This document shows positions 6,832-16,490 of a stretch of DNA of 64,000 nucleotides, in pieces; within the stretch, counting starts at the first letter, position 1; the number at the start of each line of letters is the position of its first letter. Origin of the DNA: Desulfoscipio geothermicus (GTDB taxonomy: Bacteria > Bacillota > Desulfotomaculia > Desulfotomaculales > Desulfallaceae). The notes under the pieces were generated by a model. It searched no databases. It was not told the origin of the DNA and saw nothing but the letters and a program-made list of their open reading frames with translations. The position numbers and the translations under genes are program-made. The stretch is taken from contig JAENZP010000016.1 of assembly GCA_016841205.1 (NCBI GenBank), positions 1-64,000 of the forward strand. Direction: 5' to 3'.

Positions 6832-9054
6832 ATGGGAAATGAGGATAAATCAAAAGAACAGTTGATAAATGAATTGTGTAAATTAAAAAAACGAAATGTT
6901 CAAATAGTTGATGACCTAAATTCACACAAAAAGCATATTAAGGAATTTGGAACTGAAGGGAAACTATTAAAAAGAGTAACAACAAAGGAAAAATACCATA
7001 ATATTTTTAAAAACACAATAGTTGGGATTTATCAAAGTTCTCCTGAAGGGCATTATATCATGGTAAACCCTGCTTTTGCTTATATACTTGGTTATGAATC
7101 ACCTAAAGAATTATTGAGTTCAGTAACAGACATAGGAAGACAATTGTATGTGAATGCAGAGGACCGCGACAAATGTATTCAACAGGTACTGGAAAATGGT
7201 TCCTGCAGTTATGAAGTTAATATTTACCGTAAAGATGGAAGCAAAGTTTGGATATATAATAACGTACGTGTCGTTCGGGATAACAACGGTAATATTGTTT
7301 ATTTTGAGGGTGTGGCCCAAGATATTACCCAACGCAAGGAAGCAATAGATAATTTAATAAAAGTCAATGAGAAACTAAATAAAGAAATTTTTGAGCGTAA
7401 GAGTATAGAAGGAAAACTAAAACTTAGTGAATCCCGTCTTGAAGCTCTATTGAAACTTAATCAAATGACAGAAGAATCTTTAAAAAAAATTACCGACTTT
7501 ACTCTTGAGGAAGGCATTAGGCTTACAGGAAGCAGCATTGGATATATTGCTTTTTTTGATGAGGATAAAAAAGAGTTAAAAATGCATTCCTGGTCAAAAG
7601 GCTCAAGGGAGCATTGTGCCATAACCAATAAGCCAATTATTTATCCATTAGAAAAAACAGGGCTTTGGGGAGAAGCGGTACGTCAAAGAAAACCTATTGT
7701 AACAAACGATTACTCTGCTTCTAATCCTTATAAAAAAGGATATCCAAAAGGGCATGTTCATTTGCTGCGCCATATGAATATACCCGTATTTGATGGCCAG
7801 CGTATTGTAATGATAGCTGGTGTGGGTAATAAGAAGGAAGATTACGATGAGTCCGATGTTAATCAGTTAGACCTACTTATGAGCGGCATGTGGAGGATTA
7901 TTCAACGCAAAAAGGCAGAGGAAAAATTAAGAAAATACCGCGACCACCTTGAAGATATAGTTGATGATCGCACAACACAACTACAAACAGCTTTAGCTAA
8001 ACTTCAACTGGAAATTGCTGAACGTAAGCAAGCTGTAGAGTCATTAAAAACGGAACGTCAAAGACTCTTTTCCCTTTTAGATGGACTACCAGCAATTATT
8101 TATCTTAGGGATTCTGATTATAATATTTGCTTTAGTAACCAATATTTTTGGAATTTATTTGAAAAACCTAGAAACAAACGTTGCTTTGAAGTTATGCATA
8201 ATAGACAAGAACCATGTGAAGAATGTCCTTCAGATCGTGTCTTAAATACGAAGATTCCACAAACTTGGGAAAAAACATATCCTAATGGTAGAATATTTGA
8301 AATATATACATATCCTTTCCAGGATATTAATGGTTCACCGCTAGTGCTGGAATTACTTATTGATATCACTAGTAGGAAACAGTTTGAAAAGGAAATGGCC
8401 CGTCTTTCTAAATTAAACCTTATTGGAGAAATGGCTGCAGGAATTGCTCATGAAGTTAGAAACCCAATGACCACAGTTAGGGGTTTTCTACAATTACTGG
8501 GGCAAAAAGAAAGATACCATCAGGACAAGGAATATTTTAACCTTATGATTCAAGAACTGGATCGTGCCAATTCAATAATAACGGAATTCCTCTCTCTTGC
8601 TAAAAATAGGAATGTAGATTTTAAAATGCAAAATCTTAACCATATATTGGATAACTTATTTCCGTTGATTGAAGCTGATGCTATGGTGTCAGATAAATAT
8701 GTTACTTTAGACCTAAATGAAGTCCCTGATTTGTTCGTAGATGAGAAGGAAATTCGTCAATTAGTTTTAAATTTAACTCGCAACGGTTTGGAAGCATTGT
8801 GTTCAAGGGAATGCCTAAGTATAAAAACGTATTTAGATGATGGTGAAGTAGTGCTATCGGTTCAAGATCATGGAAAAGGAATACCTGATGACATACTTGA
8901 AAAACTTGGTACTCCCTTTTTTACTACTAAGGATAATGGAACAGGTTTAGGATTAGCAACATGTTATAGTATTGCTGCAAAGCACAATGCAAGTATCAAT
9001 TTTGATACCGGGCCAGATGGAACTACCTTTTATATTAGGTTTAAGGTATTTTAA
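6832..9054 (+). CDS. Orphan sensor histidine kinase, PAS-GAF-PAS-HisKA-HATPase
   Basis: A 740-residue kinase with no obvious transmembrane span, so probably cytoplasmic. Domains: a short coiled coil (10-50), PAS1 (about 54-168), GAF (about 215-365), a coiled coil, PAS2 (about 415-525), HisKA with the phospho-acceptor in GIAHEVRNP (about 545) and HATPase with the G-box DNGTGLGLA. PAS2 contains a Cys cluster (C...PCEEC) that could bind metal or sense redox state. The start at 6832 was chosen over a longer frame because GGGTGGG precedes it and the paralogue at 10671 has the same start context. No response regulator is adjacent; in Clostridia such orphans often feed Spo0A, which is inference here. 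Confidence 0.9.
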   Translation: MGNEDKSKEQLINELCKLKKRNVQIVDDLNSHKKHIKEFGTEGKLLKRVTTKEKYHNIFKNTIVGIYQSSPEGHYIMVNPAFAYILGYESPKELLSSVTDIGRQLYVNAEDRDKCIQQVLENGSCSYEVNIYRKDGSKVWIYNNVRVVRDNNGNIVYFEGVAQDITQRKEAIDNLIKVNEKLNKEIFERKSIEGKLKLSESRLEALLKLNQMTEESLKKITDFTLEEGIRLTGSSIGYIAFFDEDKKELKMHSWSKGSREHCAITNKPIIYPLEKTGLWGEAVRQRKPIVTNDYSASNPYKKGYPKGHVHLLRHMNIPVFDGQRIVMIAGVGNKKEDYDESDVNQLDLLMSGMWRIIQRKKAEEKLRKYRDHLEDIVDDRTTQLQTALAKLQLEIAERKQAVESLKTERQRLFSLLDGLPAIIYLRDSDYNICFSNQYFWNLFEKPRNKRCFEVMHNRQEPCEECPSDRVLNTKIPQTWEKTYPNGRIFEIYTYPFQDINGSPLVLELLIDITSRKQFEKEMARLSKLNLIGEMAAGIAHEVRNPMTTVRGFLQLLGQKERYHQDKEYFNLMIQELDRANSIITEFLSLAKNRNVDFKMQNLNHILDNLFPLIEADAMVSDKYVTLDLNEVPDLFVDEKEIRQLVLNLTRNGLEALCSRECLSIKTYLDDGEVVLSVQDHGKGIPDDILEKLGTPFFTTKDNGTGLGLATCYSIAAKHNASINFDTGPDGTTFYIRFKVF

Positions 9055-9165
9055 AAAAATAAACTTATTAAAGCTAAACAAATTATTCATATAATCGTCG
9101 ATTAGAAAGCCCTTACAGCAAGTATCCGTTATTTAATAAAATTCAATGATAATAATTAGTAATAA

Positions 9166-9580
9166 TTATCTTTTATTGATAAACCATTTGACAACAATCC
9201 AGAGACAGCCTAGCACCAAAAATGTCCTCGCAACAATATATAAAACCAAAGAGCTGATACTTAATTTCTCTTCTGATTTCTTAGAAATTCCGGGAGCATT
9301 TATATTGCTATTATTACTTAAATTCTCTTCAGTTGTTTTGGCGGTTGTCTCTACTTGTGTAGTAAATTTAATGATTATTGGTTGGTTGTTTGAGGGCAGT
9401 AGTTACTTCTGCCTCTGTACTCGAAGAATTTCCGTTACTGGTTGTTAAGTAGGCTCCAATTAAGCTAAACGGTTTAATGTCTGTACCAGTATCAGTACCA
9501 GCGGCCAGCGTTGCCGTAGTCAGTGTATTTAGAAATAAGAAAGTGCAGATGATAAAGAGCGTTTGCCTATTTTTTTTCAT
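9166..9580 (-). pseudogene. Frameshifted secreted/membrane protein (signal peptide, Thr-rich linker, C-terminal TM)
   Basis: From ATG 9580 (AGGGA upstream on the minus strand) the frame encodes a clear signal peptide (residues 1-27, ending LAAG), then a Thr/Ser-rich stretch, and hits TAA near 9368. Shifting frame by one base restores an open frame to TAA 9166-9168, giving more Thr/Asn linker, a Lys/Glu patch and a terminal hydrophobic span (LVLYIVARTFLVLGCLWIVV) with a KWFINKR stop-transfer tail. The architecture resembles short FliO-like membrane proteins, but no flagellar genes are near, so the function is unassigned. It may be a true frameshift, a programmed one or a sequencing error. Confidence 0.65.
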
Positions 9581-9893
9581 AATTAGAAGTCCCTGAATAT
9601 TAATTTATCACTCATTAAACTTGGTTTTAACTCTATATCCGGCACACCATTTTTTAAAATTATCTGTCCACCTGTTGGTAAACATCGCCGGGACAAGGCA
9701 TATTACTAAAATAGATTAACATTCTTATTTTAATAATACAATCTGAAACTGATGTAGGTAAATTTAATACATATAAATCCCATAATAATACATATAAGTA
9801 AAAACTTTCTATCAGACACATGATTGAGTGCGTAATAAGGATAGAAAGGTAGGTTGTACTGGACATATTAAATAAGTAAATGGGGATGTCGAA
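9581..9893. other. Intergenic, no supported gene
   Basis: AT-rich spacer holding the 5' side of the frameshifted minus-strand gene and the upstream region of the MBL gene. A 68-codon minus frame (9660-9866) has no ribosome site and is not called. No hairpin with a T-run is seen. Confidence 0.5.
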
Positions 9894-10637
9894 ATGGAAA
9901 TTGTTAAAGGGATCGATATGCTTGAAATACCTGTAATTATAATGGGAGCACCAAGCATCATTTATCCTACATTGATATGGGACAGTGATTCAGTGGTTCT
10001 TATCGATGCCGGATATCCAGGTCAATTATCATTAATCCATAATGCATTTGAGAAGGCTGGAGTGCCATTTAATAAATTAAATATAACCATTCTTACACAT
10101 CAAGATATTGATCACATTGGAAACCTTTTGAGTATTCAAAAAGAACTGCCTAATGTTAAGGCACTTACCCATGAAGAAGAAAAAGCATATATCCAGGGTG
10201 ATAAGTGTCCGGTTAAAGTGGCTCAACTTGAGACAAGTCTAAATTCCCTATCACCGGAGATGAAAGTGATTTATGAAAAACTCAAAGCTGGATTCCAAAG
10301 CTGCAAAGCCAAAATTGATAAGACTCTGATTGATCGGGAACAATTACCATACTGCGGCGGTATCACTGTTATTTATACGCCGGGGCATACACCGGGACAT
10401 ATTTGCCTGTATCATAATGATAGTAAAACATTAATAGCTGGTGATTTGCTGGTTATTGAAGAAGGAATACTAGTCAAAACCCAGCCATCTATTAATTTTG
10501 ATAATGATTTAATGCAAAAGTCATTGAAAAAGCTTACTCAATATGATATCAGTCAAGTTATTTGCTATCACGGGGGGGTATTTAAAGATAACGTCAAAGG
10601 TCGAATTGCTGAGTTAGCCGAATGTAAATTAGTTTAA
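9894..10637 (+). CDS. Metallo-beta-lactamase-fold hydrolase
   Basis: A 247-residue soluble protein of the MBL-fold superfamily. The metal site is visible: the T-H-x-D-x-D-H motif reads ILTHQDIDHIGN (about residue 65), the second His is in YTPGHTPGH (about 165), the Asp ligand in IAGDLL, and the last His in ICYHGG. The domain spans almost the whole chain, as in small YtnP/AhlA-like hydrolases (lactones, thioesters, phosphodiesters). The substrate cannot be inferred. It sits between the two paralogous PAS kinases, with 33 bases to the second kinase, so co-transcription with that kinase is likely. Confidence 0.88.
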   Translation: MEIVKGIDMLEIPVIIMGAPSIIYPTLIWDSDSVVLIDAGYPGQLSLIHNAFEKAGVPFNKLNITILTHQDIDHIGNLLSIQKELPNVKALTHEEEKAYIQGDKCPVKVAQLETSLNSLSPEMKVIYEKLKAGFQSCKAKIDKTLIDREQLPYCGGITVIYTPGHTPGHICLYHNDSKTLIAGDLLVIEEGILVKTQPSINFDNDLMQKSLKKLTQYDISQVICYHGGVFKDNVKGRIAELAECKLV

Positions 10638-10670
10638 TGGTATTACAGAATTCTATGGGTGGGTTATATT

Positions 10671-13430
10671 ATGATAGATAAGGATAAATCAAAGGAACAA
10701 TTAATACTTGAACTGGTTGAATTAAGAAAACAAAATGCAGATATAACAGACAAATTTCAGTTAAATATAAATAAAATAAAAGAACTTGAAATTGAGAAGG
10801 AAAAGTACCGTAATATTTTTGAAAATACTATAGTTGGAATTTACCAAAGCTCACCAGAAGGGCAATATATTTTGGCAAACCCTGCATTTGCTTATATATT
10901 GGGTTACGAATCATCTGAAGAATTATTGAGTTCAATAGAAGCACCTCAGCTTTATGTTAATAAAGAGGATCGTGCTAAGTGTATTCATGAGGTTTTAAAA
11001 CATGGTGTCGGTAGCTTTGAAGTGCAGGTTTACCGCAAAGATGGAAGTAAAGTATGGATATCTAATTATGTTCGTGTCGTTCGGGATAAGGGCGGAAACG
11101 TAATTTGCTTTGAAGGTATGGTTGGGGATATTAACCAGCGTAAACAAGTAGAGGATGAAATAAATGAATATAGCCATAAACTCGAAGAAATAATAAATCA
11201 ACGTACATTGGAGCTGCAAACAACTCTTGCCCAACTTCGACAGGAAATTGTTGAACGGGAATTGGCTAAAAAAGTATTATATTCGTCACAGGAACGGTTT
11301 CGTAAGGCATTTTACGCAAGTCCATGTATGATGGTTATATCCAAGCTATCGGATAATATTATGATTGAGGTTAACGATAGTTTTGTACGATCCGTTGGTT
11401 ATAGTCGTGAAGAAATAGTAGGCCGAACGGCATCAGATTTAAACTTATGGGCAAACACAGAACAACGTGACAAAACCATAAGTTTGCTGCAAGAACAACA
11501 TTCAGTTCGTGACATGGAAGTTGCCTTCAATACAAAATCGGGTGAGCTCCGGGAAGCCCTTTTATCAGCTGAGTTAATTGAGATAAATGGTGAAAAGTGT
11601 TTACTGGTTGCAGGAATTGATATTACCGAAAGAAAAAGGTTTGAAAAAGAATTAAGAGATAGTGAAGAAAAATATCGCAACTTATTTCATAATGCCAATG
11701 ATGCGATATACTTATATGAATTAAAAGATGATGGTATACTAGGTACCTTTATTGAAGTTAATGATGTAGCGTGCCAAAGGATGGGTTATACAAAAGATGA
11801 ATTTCTTGGGGTGACACCCAAGGACATATATCCTAAAGAACAGGCAGACAAGTTATATGGATTTATTCAAAATATTTTAACACAGAACCATCTTACTTGT
11901 GAAATGATACATATTTCGAAAAATGGCTTAAAGATTCCGGTTGAAATTAGTTCTCATTTTTATAATTTGGAAGATAAAAAAGTAATCCTAACAATTGCCC
12001 GTGACATTACGGAGCGTAAACAGGCTGAGGAAGTACTTTTAAATCAGTTTAGGCAAATGAGTACAATATTTGATTCAATTAATGCATTGGTTTATGTTAC
12101 TGACATGGAAAATTATGAGCTTCTTTTTGTTAATAAGTATGGTCTGGATCTATTTGGAACAAGCATTATAGGAAGACCATGTTATGAGGTTTTACAAGTG
12201 AACCAAAGCGAACCCTGTCCTTATTGCACTAATCATCTACTGGTTTATGAAACAACGCAACCTTCTCATATTTGGGAGTTTAAAAATACTATACTAAATA
12301 GATGGTTTCAGTGTATTGATAGGGCTATACCTTGGGTTGATGGTCGTTTGGTGCGGATGGAAATAGCGTTTGATATTACTGGGCTTAAGAAGACAGAAGA
12401 CGAGTTGCGTTTATCAAAAGAAAGGTTTTCTAAAGCTTTTAACGCCACTCCTGCTTTAATGACAATCAGCACAATAGCAGACGGGCGTTATATATCAGTA
12501 AACGATACCTTCCTAAATATTACTGGTTTTCGGTCTGAGGAGGTTATAGGTCATAAGGTGGTCGAACTAAACCTCATTTCGGAAGCTCGCGATCAAATGA
12601 TTTCGGTACTGAAAAAGCAAGGGAAAGTTTGCAATTGGGAAATTAAATTTCGCTTAAAGTCGGGAGAAACTCGTATAGGATTATTTTCAGCTGATTTTAT
12701 TGAACTTGACGGTGAACAGTGTTTACTAATCGTTGTAAATGATATATCAAAATATAAGCAATTAGAAGTGGAACTGTCCCGTTTAAGTCGCTTGAATTTA
12801 ATAGGAGAAATGGCAGCCGGTATTGCTCATGAGATCAGGAACCCTATGACCACAGTTAGGGGGTTGTTGCAAATTTTAGGCCAAAAAGAGAGATATCACC
12901 AGGACAAGGAATATTTTAACCTTATGATTCAAGAACTGGATCGGGCCAATTTAATAATAACGGAATTTCTATCTCTTGCTAAAAATAGGAATGTAGATTT
13001 TAAAACGCAAAATCTTAACCATATATTAGATTCTTTATTTCCGTTGATTAAAGCTGATGCCATGGTATCGGGTAAGTATGTTGCTCTAGATCAAAATGAA
13101 GTTCCTAATTTGCTTTTAGATGAGAAGGAAATTCGTCAATTGGTTTTAAATTTAACCCGCAACGGCTTGGAAGCATTGCTTTCAGGGGGATGCCTAACTA
13201 TAAAAACGTATTTAGATGATGGTAAAGTCGTGCTATCGGTACATGACCAAGGGAAAGGAATACCTGATGAAATACTTGAAAAAATTGGTACTCCCTTTTT
13301 TACAACTAAGGATAACGGGACAGGTTTAGGATTAGCAACATGTTATAGTATTGCCGCAAAGCATAATGCAAGTATCAGTTTTGATACCGGGCCGGATGGT
13401 ACAACCTTTTATGTTAGATTTAAGGGATAA
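10671..13430 (+). CDS. Orphan sensor histidine kinase with five PAS domains
   Basis: A 919-residue kinase, probably cytoplasmic. Five PAS-type repeats are visible at about 48-160, 215-325, 335-450, 460-570 and 580-695, then HisKA (GIAHEIRNPMTT, about 720) and HATPase (DNGTGLGLATC near the end). PAS4 has a Cys cluster (PCYEV...EPCPYC) like PAS2 of the kinase at 6832. The last about 215 residues are nearly identical to that paralogue, with long blocks of identical DNA, whereas the sensor halves differ. ATG 10671 follows GGGTGGG; a GTG at 10659 lies inside this ribosome site. No response regulator is adjacent. Confidence 0.9.
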   Translation: MIDKDKSKEQLILELVELRKQNADITDKFQLNINKIKELEIEKEKYRNIFENTIVGIYQSSPEGQYILANPAFAYILGYESSEELLSSIEAPQLYVNKEDRAKCIHEVLKHGVGSFEVQVYRKDGSKVWISNYVRVVRDKGGNVICFEGMVGDINQRKQVEDEINEYSHKLEEIINQRTLELQTTLAQLRQEIVERELAKKVLYSSQERFRKAFYASPCMMVISKLSDNIMIEVNDSFVRSVGYSREEIVGRTASDLNLWANTEQRDKTISLLQEQHSVRDMEVAFNTKSGELREALLSAELIEINGEKCLLVAGIDITERKRFEKELRDSEEKYRNLFHNANDAIYLYELKDDGILGTFIEVNDVACQRMGYTKDEFLGVTPKDIYPKEQADKLYGFIQNILTQNHLTCEMIHISKNGLKIPVEISSHFYNLEDKKVILTIARDITERKQAEEVLLNQFRQMSTIFDSINALVYVTDMENYELLFVNKYGLDLFGTSIIGRPCYEVLQVNQSEPCPYCTNHLLVYETTQPSHIWEFKNTILNRWFQCIDRAIPWVDGRLVRMEIAFDITGLKKTEDELRLSKERFSKAFNATPALMTISTIADGRYISVNDTFLNITGFRSEEVIGHKVVELNLISEARDQMISVLKKQGKVCNWEIKFRLKSGETRIGLFSADFIELDGEQCLLIVVNDISKYKQLEVELSRLSRLNLIGEMAAGIAHEIRNPMTTVRGLLQILGQKERYHQDKEYFNLMIQELDRANLIITEFLSLAKNRNVDFKTQNLNHILDSLFPLIKADAMVSGKYVALDQNEVPNLLLDEKEIRQLVLNLTRNGLEALLSGGCLTIKTYLDDGKVVLSVHDQGKGIPDEILEKIGTPFFTTKDNGTGLGLATCYSIAAKHNASISFDTGPDGTTFYVRFKG

Positions 13431-13511
13431 TAAAAAATTCATCTATCAAAATGAGAATGCAGGATATTAAATTCTTTCCACCACAAAAGTAATAAAATGT
13501 TAACTTCTAAT

Positions 13512-13541
13512 TTGCATTTATTCACCATAATATACTATAAA
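13512..13541 (+). promoter_or_regulatory. Putative promoter of the PreA-like gene
   Basis: TTGCAT (13512-13517) and TATAAA (13536-13541) are 18 bases apart, 26 bases upstream of the start codon. This is a moderate match to a sigma-A promoter. Confidence 0.35.
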
Positions 13542-13566
13542 ATCAATTTTGTGGAGGTAGCAAAGA

Positions 13567-14754
13567 ATGGCGAATTTATCAGTATCACTTGGGGATTTGA
13601 ATTTCAAAAATCCGATATTTGCATCTGCAGGCGATCCAACCTTATCAGCAAAGTTGGCCACAAAATCCATTGAAGCCGGGGTGGGTGCAGTTGTAGTGAA
13701 GACATGCTCGGTCCATGAAGAAGAGTATGTGGTGACAAGAGCAACTCGGGGCTTTCCGGACCGGTATGTGGAACGGGGAAATTATATGAATCTTTCCCCT
13801 GGTATTGCATTTAAAACTCCTGAGGAAGAGGCCGAAATAATTCAGTCAATAAAGCCTATTGCGAAAAAAGAGAGTTGTGTAGTTATCGGTAGTATAGGCG
13901 CTCCAGCCCGCGCTTTTAATGAATGGGAGTCCATGGCTAAAATTGTGGAACAGGCTGGGGCCGACGCCATTGAGATAATGATGTGCTGTCCGGTTCCACA
14001 GGTTCCGGGATTGGGGGCAGAAGGTGCAACGGAGGAAAATCTGCGAGATATATTAAAAGCAATCAGTAAAGTAGTTAAAATACCTCTAATAATGAAAACT
14101 TCAGAAACCCATCCACTTTTTCTTAGGCAGCTCGCCAAAGGGGTAACTGATGGTGGTGCACTTGCATGGCATGTACAAGGGCACTCAGATATGCCTGTAA
14201 TTGATGTGAATACCGGCGAGACGATTCTTCCGCCAGGGGCGGGATGGGGAAGACCCCAACGCGGGATAGGTGTTCAGGCTTGTCTTGTTTCATCAGGTTT
14301 TTCCACAGTTCCACTGTTAAGCACCGGCGGTGTATATGACTGGAGATCTGTCGTAGAGAGGTTGATGGCTGGTGCTACTATGGTGGGAATCCATTCAGAG
14401 ATTACCTATAAAGGATTTAAAATTCTTCCAAAAATCATTAAAGAGTTGGAGCAGTTTTTAGACCAGAAGGGTTATTCTGGAGTGCAGGACATAATCGGAA
14501 AAGCAGTTCCTTGTACTGCGCCGGAATGGAAACAGAATTGGTATGTATCTCATGCTGTACCAAAGGAAAAGGTAGAAATCGTGGTAAACGAAAAAAAATG
14601 CAACGGATGCGAAAGTTGTCTTGGATGCATATTTGATGCCATAGAAGTTGATGAGAGCACGAAAAAGGCAAAGGTTATCCTGGAAGACTGTGAACGTTGC
14701 GGAAGATGTGTATCTTTATGTCCCAGAGACGCTATAAGCATCCGGCTGTTGTAA
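13567..14754 (+). CDS. Dihydropyrimidine/dihydroorotate dehydrogenase-like flavoprotein with C-terminal 2[4Fe-4S] ferredoxin domain (PreA family)
   Basis: A 395-residue enzyme. Residues 1-320 form the FMN-binding TIM barrel of the DHOD/PreA family (NPIFASAGDPT, GAVVVKTCSVHEE, ADAIEIMMCCPVPQV, STGGVYDWRSVVERLMAGA). The C-terminus holds two iron-sulfur motifs, CNGCESCLGC and CERCGRCVSLCP; the first has unusual CxxCxxCxxC spacing. PreA proteins normally partner PreT to reduce pyrimidines, but no preT is adjacent, so it may be a ferredoxin-linked oxidoreductase of another substrate. Ribosome site GGAGGTAG precedes ATG 13567. It directly precedes the trp operon but has its own region and is not obviously part of it. 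Confidence 0.82.
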   Translation: MANLSVSLGDLNFKNPIFASAGDPTLSAKLATKSIEAGVGAVVVKTCSVHEEEYVVTRATRGFPDRYVERGNYMNLSPGIAFKTPEEEAEIIQSIKPIAKKESCVVIGSIGAPARAFNEWESMAKIVEQAGADAIEIMMCCPVPQVPGLGAEGATEENLRDILKAISKVVKIPLIMKTSETHPLFLRQLAKGVTDGGALAWHVQGHSDMPVIDVNTGETILPPGAGWGRPQRGIGVQACLVSSGFSTVPLLSTGGVYDWRSVVERLMAGATMVGIHSEITYKGFKILPKIIKELEQFLDQKGYSGVQDIIGKAVPCTAPEWKQNWYVSHAVPKEKVEIVVNEKKCNGCESCLGCIFDAIEVDESTKKAKVILEDCERCGRCVSLCPRDAISIRLL

Positions 14755-14938
14755 CCTTATTTAGGAGAAACAACCTTGGTTTAGTTCGTTTAACTGCTCC
14801 TTGAGCGGGAGTGGCATGGAAAAATTTTATTTAGAGGAACAATAGAATGCAGGTTGGGTAGAAAGACGCCTAACCGGCACATTTTTTTGTGTAAATAGTG
14901 CTAATAGAAAATTGAAGTATGTTGCTGGAGATGAGTGA

Positions 14939-14967
14939 TTGACAGAAATTATCGTGAGTGCTAAAAT
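14939..14967 (+). promoter_or_regulatory. Sigma-A promoter of the tryptophan operon
   Basis: TTGACA (14939-14944), a 17-base spacer and TAAAAT (14962-14967) lie about 25 bases before the T-box leader. No comparable promoter is seen before the second T-box, so this one probably reads the whole operon. Confidence 0.65.
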
Positions 14968-14992
14968 CAATTTATCATAATAAAATATAAAC

Positions 14993-15254
14993 CGATGAGC
15001 AAGAGAAGTAAGAATGATTGGATGTACACAGAGAGCCGCTAACCGGTGTGAATGCGGTTACAGAGATGATTCTGAATGGACTTGCGAGGGCAGCCCGAAA
15101 TCGAAAGAGAATAGGCGCTGACGGGAACTCTGTCCGTTATCAGTAGGGTGTATATGATAGTATACAAAATGAGTGGGCGATTTATCGTCAATTTGGGTGG
15201 TACCGCAGAAGCTTAAAGCTTTTGCCCCTGTGATTAGGGGCAAAAGCTTTTTTA
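14993..15254 (+). promoter_or_regulatory. T-box leader, tRNA-Trp specific (first copy, before trpBA)
   Basis: A complete T-box riboswitch. Stem I begins ATGAGCAAGAGAAGTA; the specifier codon is TGG (15077-15079), inside CTGAATGGACTTG. The T-box antiterminator core GGGTGGTACCGC is at 15195-15206. The competing terminator is a 14-bp stem, AAAGCTTTTGCCCC with its complement (15215-15250), followed by a T-run. Uncharged tRNA-Trp would stabilise the antiterminator and turn on trpBA and, by read-through, the rest of the operon. Confidence 0.93.
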
Positions 15255-15305
15255 TTTTTCTAAAGCCCGCTAATGTATCAATAACCAGAAAGGAAGGTGC
15301 TATAC

Positions 15306-16490
15306 ATGTCAAACGGGCACTTTGGAATCCATGGTGGACAATATATTCCCGAGACGCTAATGAATGCGGTCATTGAGCTGGAAGAGGCCTATAATCACTA
15401 CAAGAACGATCCCGGCTTTCAGGAGGAACTGGCGGAATTGCTGAGAAATTACGCTGGGCGCCCTTCGTTGCTATACTTTGCAGCAAAGATGACCGGAGAT
15501 CTGAAGGGGGCCAAAATCTATCTCAAGCGGGAGGATCTCAATCACACAGGTTCACATAAGATCAACAATGTGCTTGGACAGGTGCTTTTGGCTAAACGCA
15601 TGGGCAAGACCCGCGTGATTGCGGAAACGGGTGCGGGGCAGCACGGTGTGGCCACAGCAACCGCCGCCGCGCTCATAGGGATGGCCTGCGAGATTTTTAT
15701 GGGCAAGGAGGACACCGACCGGCAAAGGCTCAATGTTTACCGAATGGAACTCTTGGGCGCAAAAGTGCATGCGGTGACGAGCGGTACCCAGACGCTCAAA
15801 GATGCAGTAAACGAAACCATGCGTGAATGGACGAAGCGTGTGGCAGATACCCATTATGTGCTCGGCTCGGTCATGGGACCGCATCCTTTCCCGATTATGG
15901 TGCGTGATTTTCAAAGCTTGATTGGCCGCGAAGTCAAGCAGCAGATGTTGCAAAAAGAGGGCAGGCTACCGGATGCCTTGCTTGCCTGCGTAGGCGGTGG
16001 CAGCAATGCGATGGGACTGTTTTATGATTTTGTCAAAGATCCAGGGGTTCGTTTGATAGGCTGTGAAGCCGCCGGACGTGGCATAGATACAGCCGAGACC
16101 GCCGCAACCATGGCAACCGGAACGCTGGGTATCTTTCACGGCATGAAATCTTACTTCTGCCAGGACCAGTACGGTCAGATCGCGCCTGTTTATTCCATAT
16201 CAGCGGGGCTTGACTATCCTGGCGTGGGTCCTGAGCATGCTAACCTCCGCGATACGGGCAGGGCGGAATATGTGCCGGTAACTGATGACGAGGCGGTAGA
16301 AGCATTCGAATATCTCTCGCGTACGGAAGGAATTATTCCTGCCATCGAAAGCGCACACGCGGTTGCCTACGCAAGAAAGCTTGCCCCTACTATGGGTAAA
16401 GATCAAATCCTGGTAGTCAATCTTTCCGGTCGGGGTGATAAAGATGTGGCTGCGATAGCACGTTACAGGGGGGAGCAAATCGATGAATAA
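15306..16490 (+). CDS. trpB: Tryptophan synthase beta chain
   Basis: A 394-residue PLP enzyme that joins indole and L-serine to make tryptophan. The PLP lysine lies in HTGSHKINN (about residue 84), the phosphate-binding loop is GGGSNAMG and the catalytic ETGAGQHG motif is present. ATG 15306 follows GAAAGGAAGG; an in-frame GTG at 15297 lies inside the ribosome site. It overlaps trpA by 8 bases. The trpBA pair leads the operon, ahead of trpEGDCF, which is an unusual order. Confidence 0.97.
   Translation: MSNGHFGIHGGQYIPETLMNAVIELEEAYNHYKNDPGFQEELAELLRNYAGRPSLLYFAAKMTGDLKGAKIYLKREDLNHTGSHKINNVLGQVLLAKRMGKTRVIAETGAGQHGVATATAAALIGMACEIFMGKEDTDRQRLNVYRMELLGAKVHAVTSGTQTLKDAVNETMREWTKRVADTHYVLGSVMGPHPFPIMVRDFQSLIGREVKQQMLQKEGRLPDALLACVGGGSNAMGLFYDFVKDPGVRLIGCEAAGRGIDTAETAATMATGTLGIFHGMKSYFCQDQYGQIAPVYSISAGLDYPGVGPEHANLRDTGRAEYVPVTDDEAVEAFEYLSRTEGIIPAIESAHAVAYARKLAPTMGKDQILVVNLSGRGDKDVAAIARYRGEQIDE

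Noticed and set aside
9146-9448. Plus-strand 100-codon frame
   Set aside because: It is antisense to the frameshifted signal-peptide/TM gene and has no ribosome site; the minus strand is better supported.
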